DNA from: Roseovarius sp. MMSF_3359
GTDB lineage: Bacteria; Pseudomonadota; Alphaproteobacteria; Rhodobacterales; Rhodobacteraceae
Direction of reading: 5' to 3'
NCBI RefSeq assembly: GCF_030733385.1
Contig: NZ_JASHJC010000001.1
Span: forward strand, 62,001-126,000
Length of the DNA: 64,000 nt
In this document: positions 1 to 9,234 of the stretch, one piece after another
Numbering within the stretch: the stretch's first letter is position 1
How the letters are laid out: every line of letters begins with the position of its first letter
Position numbers and translations under genes: made by a program
Notes under the pieces: model-generated
Databases searched by the model: none
What the model saw: the letters and a program-made list of their open reading frames with translations, nothing else
Told to the model about the DNA's origin: nothing

Positions 1-1454
1 TTGCCAATGCCGAACCCCTGCACGTGCCGGCACCCGAGTTGAGACAGCATCACATGTTCTCCGGCCGTCTCCACACCCTCGGCCAGCGTATCAAGATCAA
101 GCCGTTCCGCCATCAACAGGATGGCGGACACCATGCGCTGTTGCTCCTGGTCCTGATCGACTTTCATGACGAAGGAGCGGTCGATCTTGAGCCGCTGGAT
201 GTCGAACCGGCGGATCGACGAGATCGAAGCATGACCGGTGCCGAAATCATCAAGGTCGATCTGACAACCAAGATCGGAAAGACCGCTGATGTTGCGCGCA
301 ACCATGTCGTCGGGGGATGTGGCCACAACGGTTTCCAGAATTTCAACAGCCAGCCGATCGGGCGTCAGGTCGAACTTGTCCAGCTCCCACTCGATCTTCT
401 TGATGAGGTTCGGATTGCTCAATTCGTCGGGCGAGAAATTGACGCCGACCCGCGGGACGTCGATGCCCAGATCGTCCCACATCTTTAGCGCTTCAAGGGC
501 CTTGGACAACATCACCTCGCCCAGCCGTTCCATTTTGCCGGCTTGTTGAATCTTGGGCAGAAACTCCGCCGGGGAAATCGTTCCACGCTCCGGGTGTTCC
601 CATCGGGCGAGCGCCTCGAACCCGGTGACAAGCCCGGTATCCGTCGAAATCTGCGGCTGGAACCACGGTAGGATTTCGCCTTTTTCCAGGGCCTTGTCGA
701 TTTCGGACGACATAACATCATTGCCGGGTTTGATCTTGTGCATGTCCGGAGAGTAGGCGCGAAGCGACGATGGCCCGTTACGCTGAGCGGCGGTCAGCGC
801 CAGCTCTGCGGCCTCGACCATCCTGCTGCCATTGTCCTCGCGGAAATGCGTATCGAGGGAGATCCCGATCGACGCCGAGATGTAAATTGTCGCTTCACCC
901 AGGATAATGGGCTTTTCGATCGCCTCTTGTAGACGCCCTGCGACCTGCAGCGCGATGTCGAGGTTCAGATGGGGGACAGGCGCCATCACGACACCCATTT
1001 TCCGTTCACCATGTTTGGACACCAGATCACGCGCCCGGACGGTTGCGCTCAGACGTTCGCATAGCTGGTTGACAACGTCCTGGGCGACAGACAGGCCATA
1101 ACGGTCAACAATCGCGTCGAAGTCATCCGGTGCCAGTAGCAAGCAGGCCGTATGCTTCCCGTCGATGCGGGCCTGCTCCAACGTCCGCCCCAGATCGTCA
1201 CTCAACCGGTCTTTTCGCGGGCGCCCCGATCCGCCCACGTCACTTTTCAGACGTTTGCGCATGGGTTGCAGCAAAGCAAAAAGACCCAGTGCCGCCGGAA
1301 ACCCGACGGCCATCAGGGCCAGGCCGAACTCACCACCCATCCAATACCCGGCGAGGACAAAAGACGGCAGAAACGCCAACATCAGCGGACCGGACAAAAG
1401 CGATTGCGATGTATTGCGCGCGGCTGCAGAGACACGTTTCAGATGGCGGTTCAT
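1..1454 (-). CDS. EAL-domain cyclic-di-GMP phosphodiesterase with degenerate GGDEF domain, cut by the left edge
   Basis: Reading the minus strand from the ATG at 1454 gives an open frame of about 484 codons that runs off the window. Two hydrophobic segments lie near residues 20-60. A GGDEF-like domain follows, but the motif at 149-153 reads GERKM, so it cannot be a working cyclase. The EAL domain follows with E280-A-L, NFSPDEL, a VEILE strand, DDFGTG and AEGVET, all typical of an active phosphodiesterase. I infer hydrolysis of cyclic-di-GMP at the inner membrane. The last visible residues (QGFGIG) lie close to the usual end of an EAL domain, so little is probably missing. The gene lies 55 bases downstream of ttcA on the same strand. 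Confidence 0.85.
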   Translation of the reverse strand, partial: MNRHLKRVSAAARNTSQSLLSGPLMLAFLPSFVLAGYWMGGEFGLALMAVGFPAALGLFALLQPMRKRLKSDVGGSGRPRKDRLSDDLGRTLEQARIDGKHTACLLLAPDDFDAIVDRYGLSVAQDVVNQLCERLSATVRARDLVSKHGERKMGVVMAPVPHLNLDIALQVAGRLQEAIEKPIILGEATIYISASIGISLDTHFREDNGSRMVEAAELALTAAQRNGPSSLRAYSPDMHKIKPGNDVMSSEIDKALEKGEILPWFQPQISTDTGLVTGFEALARWEHPERGTISPAEFLPKIQQAGKMERLGEVMLSKALEALKMWDDLGIDVPRVGVNFSPDELSNPNLIKKIEWELDKFDLTPDRLAVEILETVVATSPDDMVARNISGLSDLGCQIDLDDFGTGHASISSIRRFDIQRLKIDRSFVMKVDQDQEQQRMVSAILLMAERLDLDTLAEGVETAGEHVMLSQLGCRHVQGFGIG

Positions 1455-1509
1455 TAAGTGATTCCCGTGATTGCCGGTGAAAGCTAATCTTTTGGGCCTC
1501 AAAACCGTG

Positions 1510-2379
1510 TTAACGCAGCTTTGGCGGCGCCTCGGGATTTGCGTCGAATTTTATCGTTTCGCGGTGCAGCCCGGCGAAATCGAACAGCTTGGGGTCAAGC
1601 AAATGCGATGGCCGCGCATTCATCAGCGCGCGAAACATTACCTGCCGGCGGCCGGGGCTATTGGCCTCCCAGCCATCAAGGATCTGCTTGACCTGCTGGC
1701 GCTGCAACCCGTCCTGCGAGCCGCAAAGATCGCAAGGGATGATCGGATAGTTCATTGCGGTGGCGAATTTCTCGCAATCGGCTTCGGCCACATGGGCGAG
1801 CGGACGATAGACGAACAAATCGCCCTCTTCATTCACCAGTTTCGGCGGCATCGTGGCAAGCCGTCCGCCATGGAAGAGGTTCATGAAGAAAGTTTCAAGA
1901 ATGTCGTCGCGATGATGACCCAGGACGACCGCGGAACACCCCTCTTCACGCGCAATCCGGTAAAGATTTCCGCGTCTTAGCCGGGAACAAAGCGCGCAAT
2001 AGGTGCGGCCCGCGGGGACTTTGTCGACCACCACGGAATAGGTGTCCTGATATTCGATCCGGTGCGGTACCTGCATGCGTTCGAGGAACTCGGGCAGGAC
2101 GGTCGCGGGAAATCCGGGCTGCCCCTGATCCAGATTGCAAGCCAGGATATCGACCGGCAGAAGGCCGCGCCATTTCAGTTCATGCAGAATCGCCAGCAGC
2201 GTATAGCTGTCCTTGCCGCCCGACAGGCAGACCAGCCACCGCGCATCGCGTTCGATCATGCCATATTGCTCGATCGCCTCGCGCGTCTGCCGCACGATGC
2301 GCTTGCGCAGCTTCTTGAACTCGGTGGTTCCGGGCGCGCCTGCAAAAAGCGGGTGGATATCGTCGGTCTCGTCCAGCAT
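1510..2379 (-). CDS. ttcA: tRNA 2-thiocytidine(32) synthetase TtcA
   Basis: The 289-residue protein belongs to the PP-loop ATPase family that thiolates cytidine 32 of certain tRNAs using ATP and an iron-sulfur cluster. The PP-loop SGGKDS is at residues 53-58. Two CxxC pairs are visible, in TYCALCSR near the middle and [11 protein letters not shown] further on, as in TtcA, where they bind the cluster. [11 protein letters not shown] segment also matches the family. Length is close to the usual 290-310. The gene starts 41 bases after the meaB stop on the same strand, so the two may be co-transcribed. Confidence 0.92.
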   Translation of the reverse strand: MLDETDDIHPLFAGAPGTTEFKKLRKRIVRQTREAIEQYGMIERDARWLVCLSGGKDSYTLLAILHELKWRGLLPVDILACNLDQGQPGFPATVLPEFLERMQVPHRIEYQDTYSVVVDKVPAGRTYCALCSRLRRGNLYRIAREEGCSAVVLGHHRDDILETFFMNLFHGGRLATMPPKLVNEEGDLFVYRPLAHVAEADCEKFATAMNYPIIPCDLCGSQDGLQRQQVKQILDGWEANSPGRRQVMFRALMNARPSHLLDPKLFDFAGLHRETIKFDANPEAPPKLR

Positions 2380-2420
2380 GGGCAGGCTTTAGGCGCTTTG
2401 CCCGCAGCGGGCAAGGGGGA

Positions 2421-3395
2421 TCAGGCCTTCAGGCGCGTCAGCATTTCTTGCGCCGCAAGCGAGGGGACAACCGTGCCGTCGCCCACTTGATCGGCAAGGT
2501 CCTGCATCGCGGTCTTGGCTTCGGGCGTGTCGAGCTGTGCCAGAAGCGCCTGACGCACCTCCTGCTCGAACCAATACCGCGCCTGCGCCGCACGGCGCCC
2601 GTCGAAATGGCCGTTTTCGCGGCGCCAGTTGGTCAGCGTGGTCATCTCTTCCCAGGCGTTCACCAAGCCGTCTTCCTGCAGGGCCGAGACCATAAGCGCC
2701 TTGGGAAACCCGTCCGGGTCCTGCGGTCGTTTGCGCAGGAGCCGCAGCGCGCCCGCATAGTCCGAACAGGTGCGCGTGGCCGCCGGTTTCAGATCGCCAT
2801 CTGCCTTGTTAACCAGGATGATGTCGGCCATCTCCATGATGCCGCGCTTGACGCCCTGCAACTCGTCCCCGCCCGCCGGGGCCAGTAGCAGGATGAAGAG
2901 GTCAGACATCTCGGCCACAACGGTCTCTGATTGCCCGACGCCCACGGTTTCGATCAAGACCGCGTCAAATCCCGCCGCCTCACAGACGGCCACCGCCTCG
3001 CGCGTGCGCCGGGCGACACCGCCCAGATGGGTCTGACTGGGTGAGGGGCGAATGAAGGCATTGGGATCGCGGCTCAGCCGTTCCATCCGCGTCTTGTCTC
3101 CCAGAATCGAGCCGCCAGAGCGCGCTGAGCTGGGATCGACCGCCAGAACGGCCACCCGCAACCCCTGACCGGTCAGCATCATGCCAAAGCTCTCGATAAA
3201 GGTTGATTTGCCCACGCCGGGTGTCCCCGAGAGGCCGATGCGCACGGCCTGATGGGTGGACTTGCGCAGCGCATCCATCAATTCGGCGGCCTGCGCGCGG
3301 TGCTCTGGCTTGGTGCTCTCGATCAGGGTGATCGCGCGAGCCAGCGCCCGGCGGTCCTGTTTGATGATCTTGTCGGCAAGCTCGGGAATGTTCAT
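2421..3395 (-). CDS. meaB: Methylmalonyl-CoA mutase-associated GTPase MeaB (ArgK/MeaB family)
   Basis: MeaB is a G3E GTPase chaperone that loads and protects adenosylcobalamin in methylmalonyl-CoA mutase. The P-loop GTPGVGKS, the AVDPSS switch region, ETVGVGQSE and the guanine-specificity motif NKADGD are all visible. I chose the ATG at 3395 (MNIPELADKI), giving 324 residues, the usual family length. The open frame continues upstream to 3533, but that extension overlaps the hrpB start on the other strand and does not look like MeaB. The mutase itself is not in the window; the link to B12 fits the large cobalamin cluster downstream. It is divergent from hrpB, with 114 bases between starts. Confidence 0.9.
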   Translation of the reverse strand: MNIPELADKIIKQDRRALARAITLIESTKPEHRAQAAELMDALRKSTHQAVRIGLSGTPGVGKSTFIESFGMMLTGQGLRVAVLAVDPSSARSGGSILGDKTRMERLSRDPNAFIRPSPSQTHLGGVARRTREAVAVCEAAGFDAVLIETVGVGQSETVVAEMSDLFILLLAPAGGDELQGVKRGIMEMADIILVNKADGDLKPAATRTCSDYAGALRLLRKRPQDPDGFPKALMVSALQEDGLVNAWEEMTTLTNWRRENGHFDGRRAAQARYWFEQEVRQALLAQLDTPEAKTAMQDLADQVGDGTVVPSLAAQEMLTRLKA

Positions 3396-3509
3396 GGGCA
3401 GGCTGCAATCCGGGTCAAATCTCTGACCGCCTTCATGCCTTGGTGCGAACCGCTTTGTCCAGAGCATCCGGCGGTAGAAAAGGTCGCGGATTTGGCCGAT
3501 AAGCGGGGG

Positions 3510-5954
3510 ATGAAGACAGATCTGCCCATCCATGACGCGCTTGATCCGCTGATGATCGCCCTCCGGTCACGCGGGCGTGCGGTGTTGCAGGCACCGCCCG
3601 GCGCGGGCAAGACAACGATGGTACCGCTGGCCATGCTCGAGGCGGGCCTGTGCGAGGGCCGCATCCTGATGCTGGAGCCGCGAAGGTTGGCGGCGCGAGC
3701 GGCGGCGGAACGGATGGCCGAAACCCTGGGCGAAAAGGCGGGGCAGACCGTCGGCTTCCGCGTCCGCGGACAGTCCAAAACCTCTGCCCAGACCCGCATC
3801 GAGGTGGTGACCGAGGGTATCCTGACCCGCTTGATTCAATCCGACCCCGAACTTTCCGGTGTCGGCGCGGTGATATTTGACGAATTTCACGAACGCTCAC
3901 TCAACGCCGATCTGGGGCTGGCGTTCTGCCTTGAGGTGGCCGATGCCCTGCGCGATGATCTGATCCTGCTGGCCATGTCCGCCACGCTCGATGCCGGGCC
4001 GGTGGCGGCGCTGATGGGCGACGTGCCGATGATCACGTCTGAAGGACGGTCTTTCCCCGTCGATACCGTCTGGCTTGATCGTCTGGTCCCCAAGCAGCAG
4101 CGGTTCGAACAGGCGATTGGCGACCTGGTGGCCCGGGCGGTGTCGGAGACCGAAGGGGGCGTTTTGGTCTTCCTGCCGGGGGAAGGAGAGATACGCCGGG
4201 TGGAGGGGCTGCTCAAATCCCTCCTGCTCGACGATTGCCAGATCCGCCCGCTGTTTGGCGCGATGGACTTTGCGGCGCAGCGTGCGGCCATATCCCCATG
4301 TAACCAAGGACGGAAAGTCGTGCTGGCCACGGCCATTGCGGAGACCTCCTTGACCATTCAGGACATCCGCGTCGTGGTCGATGGCGGGCGTGCGCGCCGG
4401 GCCCGATTCGATCCGGCCAGCGGCATGTCGCGGCTGGTGACCGAGCCTGTCACCCGCGCCGAAGCGACGCAACGTGCAGGCCGCGCGGGCAGGGTCGCGG
4501 AAGGCGTCTGCTACCGCCTCTGGACGCGGGGGGAGGAGGGCGCCTTGCAGGCCTATCCCCCGGCCGAGATCGAGGCGGCGGACCTGAGTGGCCTGGCGCT
4601 TGAACTGGCGCTCTGGGGCTCGGCGCCGGGGGACATGCCCTTCCTGACGCCCCCCAACCCCGGTGGCTTTGCCGAGGCGCAGGCGCTGCTGCGGATGCTG
4701 GGGGCTTTGGATCGCGACAACCGGATCACCGATCATGGCCGTGGGCTCGCGGCGTTGCCACTGCATCCCCGGCTTGCGCATATGCTGACCTTGGCCGGAC
4801 CGGATGCCGCCCCCCTGGCCGCGCTTCTGGCCGATCGTGATCCGCTGTCGCGGGGCGCGCCGGTCGACCTCTCGTTGCGCCTTGCGGCGGTGCGGGATTT
4901 CCGGGCGTATGCTGACCGTCACCCGTGGCAGCCCAATCGCGGTGCGGTGGAGCGCATCAAGGCAGAGGGGCGGCGACTGGCGTCACGGGCCAAGGGTGAT
5001 AGTGATTTCGGCGATGCCGAGATGGCGGCATTGGCCTATCCCGACCGCGTGGGCCTGCGCCGCAAGGGGGAGGTGCCGCGCTACGTCCTGTCCGGTGGCA
5101 AAGGCGCAGTGCTGCCCGAGGGGGATGACCTGTCGGCCACGCGGCTTATCGTTGTGACCGATCAGGATGGTGACCCGCGGGAGGCGCGCATCCGGCAGGC
5201 CGTCGCGATCTCGGAAAGCGAATTGCGTGGGCTTTTCCCCGATCAGATCGCTTGGGTCGACGCCTGCGCCTGGTCCAAAAGAGAGCGGCGGGTGATTGCC
5301 CGGCGGCAGGAGGTTTTCGGCGCGCTGGTGCTGGATGACCGGCAATGGAAGGACGCTCCGCCCGAAGCGGTGGCGCGGGCGATGCTGGACGGGGTGCGCG
5401 ATCTGGGCCTGAGCTGGACAGACGCGGCGCGCCGATTTGCCGCACGGGTGATGCTGCTGTGCGACGCCGGTGAGGATTTGCCGGATATGTCGGAAAACAG
5501 CCTTCTGGCGACCCTAGAGGAGTGGCTTTTGCCCTATCTTGACGGTGTGACCACCGCGCAGGACTGGAAACGCTTTGACATGCTTGAGGCCCTCCGTGCG
5601 CGCATGAACTGGGAGCAGATGCAGGCGCTCGATAGGGCGGCCCCGGCGCATTTCACCACGCCTTTGGGGCGCAAGACGCCGATCGACTATAGCGGCGAGG
5701 CTCCGGAGATCAGCCTGCGCCTGCAAGAGATGTTCGGCCAGACCACGCATCCGAAGGTCGGCAAAACACCTCTCAGGGTGACGCTTTTGTCCCCGGCGGG
5801 GCGGCCCTTGCAGACGACGATGGATATCCCCGGTTTCTGGGCCTCGTCCTATGCGGATGTGCGCAAGGATATGCGGGGACGTTACCCGAAACATCCCTGG
5901 CCCGAAGATCCCACCCAGGCCGACCCCACCTTGCGCGCCAAGCGCCGACAGTGA
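3510..5954 (+). CDS. hrpB: ATP-dependent RNA helicase HrpB
   Basis: The 814-residue protein is a DEAH-box helicase of the HrpB type. It shows motif I APPGAGKTT, motif Ia EPRRLAARAAA, motif II DEFHER (the DEFH variant typical of HrpB), motif III SATLD, and the late motifs ATAIAETSLTI and QRAGRAGR. The long C-terminal HrpB-specific region follows and ends near the conserved tail GRYPKHPWPEDP. I chose the ATG at 3510 (MKTDLPIHD) because it sits just ahead of the helicase core and gives the normal family length. Upstream in-frame codons overlap meaB and are non-coding by composition. The cellular role of HrpB is poorly known in bacteria generally. Confidence 0.93.
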   Translation: MKTDLPIHDALDPLMIALRSRGRAVLQAPPGAGKTTMVPLAMLEAGLCEGRILMLEPRRLAARAAAERMAETLGEKAGQTVGFRVRGQSKTSAQTRIEVVTEGILTRLIQSDPELSGVGAVIFDEFHERSLNADLGLAFCLEVADALRDDLILLAMSATLDAGPVAALMGDVPMITSEGRSFPVDTVWLDRLVPKQQRFEQAIGDLVARAVSETEGGVLVFLPGEGEIRRVEGLLKSLLLDDCQIRPLFGAMDFAAQRAAISPCNQGRKVVLATAIAETSLTIQDIRVVVDGGRARRARFDPASGMSRLVTEPVTRAEATQRAGRAGRVAEGVCYRLWTRGEEGALQAYPPAEIEAADLSGLALELALWGSAPGDMPFLTPPNPGGFAEAQALLRMLGALDRDNRITDHGRGLAALPLHPRLAHMLTLAGPDAAPLAALLADRDPLSRGAPVDLSLRLAAVRDFRAYADRHPWQPNRGAVERIKAEGRRLASRAKGDSDFGDAEMAALAYPDRVGLRRKGEVPRYVLSGGKGAVLPEGDDLSATRLIVVTDQDGDPREARIRQAVAISESELRGLFPDQIAWVDACAWSKRERRVIARRQEVFGALVLDDRQWKDAPPEAVARAMLDGVRDLGLSWTDAARRFAARVMLLCDAGEDLPDMSENSLLATLEEWLLPYLDGVTTAQDWKRFDMLEALRARMNWEQMQALDRAAPAHFTTPLGRKTPIDYSGEAPEISLRLQEMFGQTTHPKVGKTPLRVTLLSPAGRPLQTTMDIPGFWASSYADVRKDMRGRYPKHPWPEDPTQADPTLRAKRRQ

Positions 5955-5997
5955 CGCCCCGGCGGGTCGCGTCGATTGACCGGTGGTCAGATCGCGG

Positions 5998-6984
5998 TCA
6001 CGCGCGGCGTTGTCGGCGGTCCTTCAGCCGGGCGTGCGCCTCGGGGGTGCCGTCATGGAATGAGCCGAACCACTTGTCCCAAGGCATTTCCAGGTTGCCG
6101 TAATTCACCTCGAAATAGCGGTGGTGCATCTGGTGGTGAAACGTGCCAAGCGCCAGTTGCTTCTTGTCCTTGACCAGCAGGCTTTCGAACCCGGTGTGGG
6201 ACGTGGCCGCGGTCAGGGATTGATGCTGCATGTGGAAAAGGATGTGCAGCGGGTGCGCAGGAACGATGAAATGGATCAGGATCGAGCTGAAGAATATCAC
6301 ATGTTCGACCGGGTGCATCGACAGGCCCGACCACGGCCCGACATTGACGTTGCGGTGGTGCAGCGCATGGGCCAGTCGATAGAGCGGGCCCCAGTGCAGC
6401 GCCCGGTGGACCCAGTAGAAATGGAACGAGATCCAGACCGGCGTCAGCAGGAAAAGCAACGCGAACCATACCGGATGTGCCGCGGGATGCAGAACCGGCG
6501 CCCAGCCATTGCCCATGGCCCAGAGCAGCAGGACCTCATACCCGGTCCAGAAGCCCACGCCACTGGTCAGGGACCAGAACATATTGTCGCGGACCTGCCC
6601 GCCAAAGCTGAACTGCCTGCCTTTGAGCATCAGGTCCCGCTTGTCGAACTTCAGGCGCATCCGCTGGCCCTTGCGCATGTAGAAGAACCAGTGCAATCCG
6701 CCCGCAACCAGCACCATCAGGCCCACGTTGCGCAGCCAGATGCCGATGATCCACCCCGGTGCCAGCGTCGCGGCGGTTTCAAGACTGGGCGACAGCCATG
6801 TCCAGCAGATCAGCGCGATGCCAAGCACCAGCAGGTTTTCCGCCAGGTTCAGCCAGCGGACCGCCAGCCATGTCGCCATGCGTTTGGGGTTCGGCGGCCA
6901 GCTGAAGAACGGCGAAACCTCGATTGGCACGTCCGGCGTGTGATGCCAGCCGGGCAGGGCGGGATTGGTGTCGGTTTCCTGCAT
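5998..6984 (-). CDS. Sterol desaturase / fatty acid hydroxylase family membrane protein
   Basis: This 328-residue integral membrane protein has hydrophobic stretches near residues 50-75, 85-105, 150-170 and 185-205. Histidine clusters typical of the di-iron fatty acid hydroxylase superfamily are visible: HFYWVHRALHW, HALHHRN, HPVEH and FHHQMHHRYFE. Members hydroxylate or desaturate lipids, sterols or carotenoids using oxygen, but the substrate cannot be read from the sequence. It is divergent from the LysR-type gene that starts 100 bases away, which suggests that the regulator may control it. The next gene on its other side, hrpB, is convergent and unrelated. Confidence 0.85.
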   Translation of the reverse strand: MQETDTNPALPGWHHTPDVPIEVSPFFSWPPNPKRMATWLAVRWLNLAENLLVLGIALICWTWLSPSLETAATLAPGWIIGIWLRNVGLMVLVAGGLHWFFYMRKGQRMRLKFDKRDLMLKGRQFSFGGQVRDNMFWSLTSGVGFWTGYEVLLLWAMGNGWAPVLHPAAHPVWFALLFLLTPVWISFHFYWVHRALHWGPLYRLAHALHHRNVNVGPWSGLSMHPVEHVIFFSSILIHFIVPAHPLHILFHMQHQSLTAATSHTGFESLLVKDKKQLALGTFHHQMHHRYFEVNYGNLEMPWDKWFGSFHDGTPEAHARLKDRRQRRA

Positions 6985-7084
6985 CGGGCGTGTCTCCTTG
7001 TCGGTACTTACTGTGCCACAGGGGCAATGCTTGGAAAAACAGAATTATATGATATTTGATATCGGTATTTCCGAGGAATTGCCG

Positions 7085-8017
7085 ATGCAAACCGATCTCC
7101 GCCTGTCCCTGCGTGCCTTACGGGCCTTTGTTGCCGCCGTGGATCACGGGTCAATCACCGGTGCCGCGCGGGTGCTCAACCTTGCGGCCTCCGCGGTGGC
7201 CGCCGCGCTGGATCAGGTCGAGGCAGAATTTGGCGCCGATCTTCTGATCCGTACCCGTGCTCGGGGTATCGCGGCGACCGCCGAGGGGCGCGAAATTGCG
7301 GAACGGTTCCGGCATCTGCTGGAGGATTACGCGGATGTCATGGATCATGGCCGCGCCCTGGCGCAAACGCTCAGCGGGACATTACGCATCGGGTATTACG
7401 CGCCGGTCGCCCCGGCGTTTTTGCCAGCGGTCCTGCATCCGATCATGCGGGAAAACCCGGGCCTTCGGCTGGAGATGTTCGAACATGACAATGACAGCGC
7501 GCAGGAAGCGTTGCTGAACGGTGCGCTCGACGTGATCCTCTTTGCCGGGCAGGACCTGCGCAGCGGGATCGACATCCGCCCGCTTTGCGATTTACCGCCC
7601 TATGTTCTGGCACCCAAGGGACATAATTTGACCAGGACGACGCCAGTACAAATCCGCGACGCCGCGACCTGTCCGATCATCCAACTGGATCGCCCCCTGG
7701 CGCGGCCCTATGTCGAACGCCTGTTCCGACAGCAGGGCCTCAAGCCGGATATCGTGGCGCGTGTCGACAGTACCGAGATGGTGCGGAGCCTGGTCGGGGC
7801 CGGTGCGGGCATTGCCATCCTGTCGATGAAGCCGTTCATCGATGTGAGCTATGGCGGCGACGACCTTGTCGCCCTGCCGCTGCAGCCCGACCTGCCAAAA
7901 TTGCAGTTGTTTGTCGGCCATGTGCTGGGTCGGCCGCGCAAACCGGCGGCGGTGTTTCTCGAGGCGCTGGATGCCTTCATGTCCACACCGGCGGCATCGC
8001 GCCTGATCTGCGCTTGA
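7085..8017 (+). CDS. LysR-family transcriptional regulator
   Basis: The 310-residue protein has the LysR layout: a winged helix-turn-helix at residues 5-65 (LRAFVAAVDHGSITGAARVL) and a periplasmic-binding-like effector domain from about residue 90. I chose the ATG at 7085 because it places the HTH at the usual distance from the N-terminus; the open frame extends 40 codons upstream without LysR features. It is divergent from the sterol-desaturase-like gene, with an AT-rich spacer (7045-7070) containing ATAT-rich half-sites that could hold a LysR operator. The effector is unknown. An ordinary LysR assignment; the target is inferred from gene order only. Confidence 0.87.
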   Translation: MQTDLRLSLRALRAFVAAVDHGSITGAARVLNLAASAVAAALDQVEAEFGADLLIRTRARGIAATAEGREIAERFRHLLEDYADVMDHGRALAQTLSGTLRIGYYAPVAPAFLPAVLHPIMRENPGLRLEMFEHDNDSAQEALLNGALDVILFAGQDLRSGIDIRPLCDLPPYVLAPKGHNLTRTTPVQIRDAATCPIIQLDRPLARPYVERLFRQQGLKPDIVARVDSTEMVRSLVGAGAGIAILSMKPFIDVSYGGDDLVALPLQPDLPKLQLFVGHVLGRPRKPAAVFLEALDAFMSTPAASRLICA

Positions 8018-8100
8018 GGCGGCGGGATCAAGATCTCTGGCGATGTGCGCAATCATCCGGTAGCTTTGTGCGGGAAACCTGTACCGGGAAAGGGGACAAC

Positions 8101-9177
8101 ATGGCAGAGAATGGGATTCGTCGCACAAGCGGTCGCGGCAGACTTTTCGACAGCGTTCTGGACACGATCGGCGATACGCCGGTGATCCGGGTGAACAATC
8201 TCGCGCCGGACGGGGTGCGTATGTATGTGAAGGCCGAGGCTTTCAACCCGGCGGCCTCGGTCAAGGACCGGCTCGCCGTCAACATCATCGAAGCGGCGGA
8301 GCGCAGCGGTGCATTGAAACCCGGCCAGACGGTCGTTGAGGCCACCAGCGGCAACACCGGCATCGGCCTCGCAATGGTTTGCGCGCAGAAGGGCTATCCG
8401 CTTGTGGTCACCATGGCGGACAGTTTTTCGATCGAGCGGCGGCGCCTGATGCGGATCCTCGGGGCCAAGGTTGTTCTGACCCCGCGGGCCGAGAAGGGCT
8501 TTGGCATGTACAAAAAGGCGGTGGAACTGGCCGAGAAACATGGGTGGTTCCTTGCGCATCAGTTCGAGACGGAGGCAAATGCCGACATCCATGAGGTGAC
8601 AACCGCACAAGAGATCATGGCGGATTTTGCCGGTGACAGGCTGGACTATGTGGTCACCGGGTATGGCACCGGCGGCACGGTCACCGGTCTCGGCCGGGTG
8701 CTGCGCAAAGAACGTCCCGATACCAAAATCATCCTGTCTGAGCCCGCCAATGCGGCACTGGTAAGCAGCGGTCATGCGCAGGAACGGCTCGACGATGGCG
8801 CGCCAGCGGTCAGTCACCCGGAATTCGAGCCGCACCCGATCCAGGGTTGGACGCCCGATTTCATTCCGCTCGTGCTGCAGGAGGCCATCGACAAGGGGTT
8901 CTATGACGACCTCATCCCCGTGGCGGGGCCCGATGGGATCAAATGGGCGCGGGAATTGGCGGCGAAAGAGGGGATCTTTACCGGGGTGTCGGGAGGTTCC
9001 ACCTTTGCGGTCGCCATGGATCTGGCGCAGAAAGCGGAACCTGGGAGTGTCATCCTGGCCATGCTGCCGGATACCGGTGAACGCTATATGACGACGCCGC
9101 TTTTCGAGGGTATTCCCGAAGATATGTCCGAAGAAGAGGTCGAGATTTCACAATCCACGCCTGGCTATCAGATGTAA
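8101..9177 (+). CDS. cysK: Cysteine synthase A family PLP enzyme
   Basis: The 358-residue protein is a fold-type II PLP enzyme that makes L-cysteine from O-acetylserine and sulfide. The Schiff-base lysine is K55 in NPAASVKDR. TSGNTGIG is the substrate-binding loop, and GTGGTVTG binds the PLP phosphate. The ATG at 8101 is preceded by AAAGGGG at good spacing, and the longer open frame upstream is not CysK-like. It is longer than E. coli CysK (323) because of an N-terminal extension and an acidic tail after GERYMTTPLF. A cystathionine beta-synthase-like or CysM role cannot be excluded by eye. It is convergent with the HD-GYP gene. Confidence 0.88.
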   Translation: MAENGIRRTSGRGRLFDSVLDTIGDTPVIRVNNLAPDGVRMYVKAEAFNPAASVKDRLAVNIIEAAERSGALKPGQTVVEATSGNTGIGLAMVCAQKGYPLVVTMADSFSIERRRLMRILGAKVVLTPRAEKGFGMYKKAVELAEKHGWFLAHQFETEANADIHEVTTAQEIMADFAGDRLDYVVTGYGTGGTVTGLGRVLRKERPDTKIILSEPANAALVSSGHAQERLDDGAPAVSHPEFEPHPIQGWTPDFIPLVLQEAIDKGFYDDLIPVAGPDGIKWARELAAKEGIFTGVSGGSTFAVAMDLAQKAEPGSVILAMLPDTGERYMTTPLFEGIPEDMSEEEVEISQSTPGYQM

Positions 9178-9234
9178 TCTGACGGCGCTTTGGACAGGCG
9201 GGGAACCGCCCACGCCCGTAAGAACGGCCATGCG

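Noticed and set aside
3396..3533. 46-residue N-terminal extension of MeaB
   Set aside because: It crosses the hrpB start on the other strand and has no similarity to the family; the ATG at 3395 gives the usual length.
9199..9220. Small GGCGG-GGAA-CCGCC hairpin between cysK and the HD-GYP gene
   Set aside because: The stem has only five pairs and no T-run on either strand, so I do not call it a terminator.
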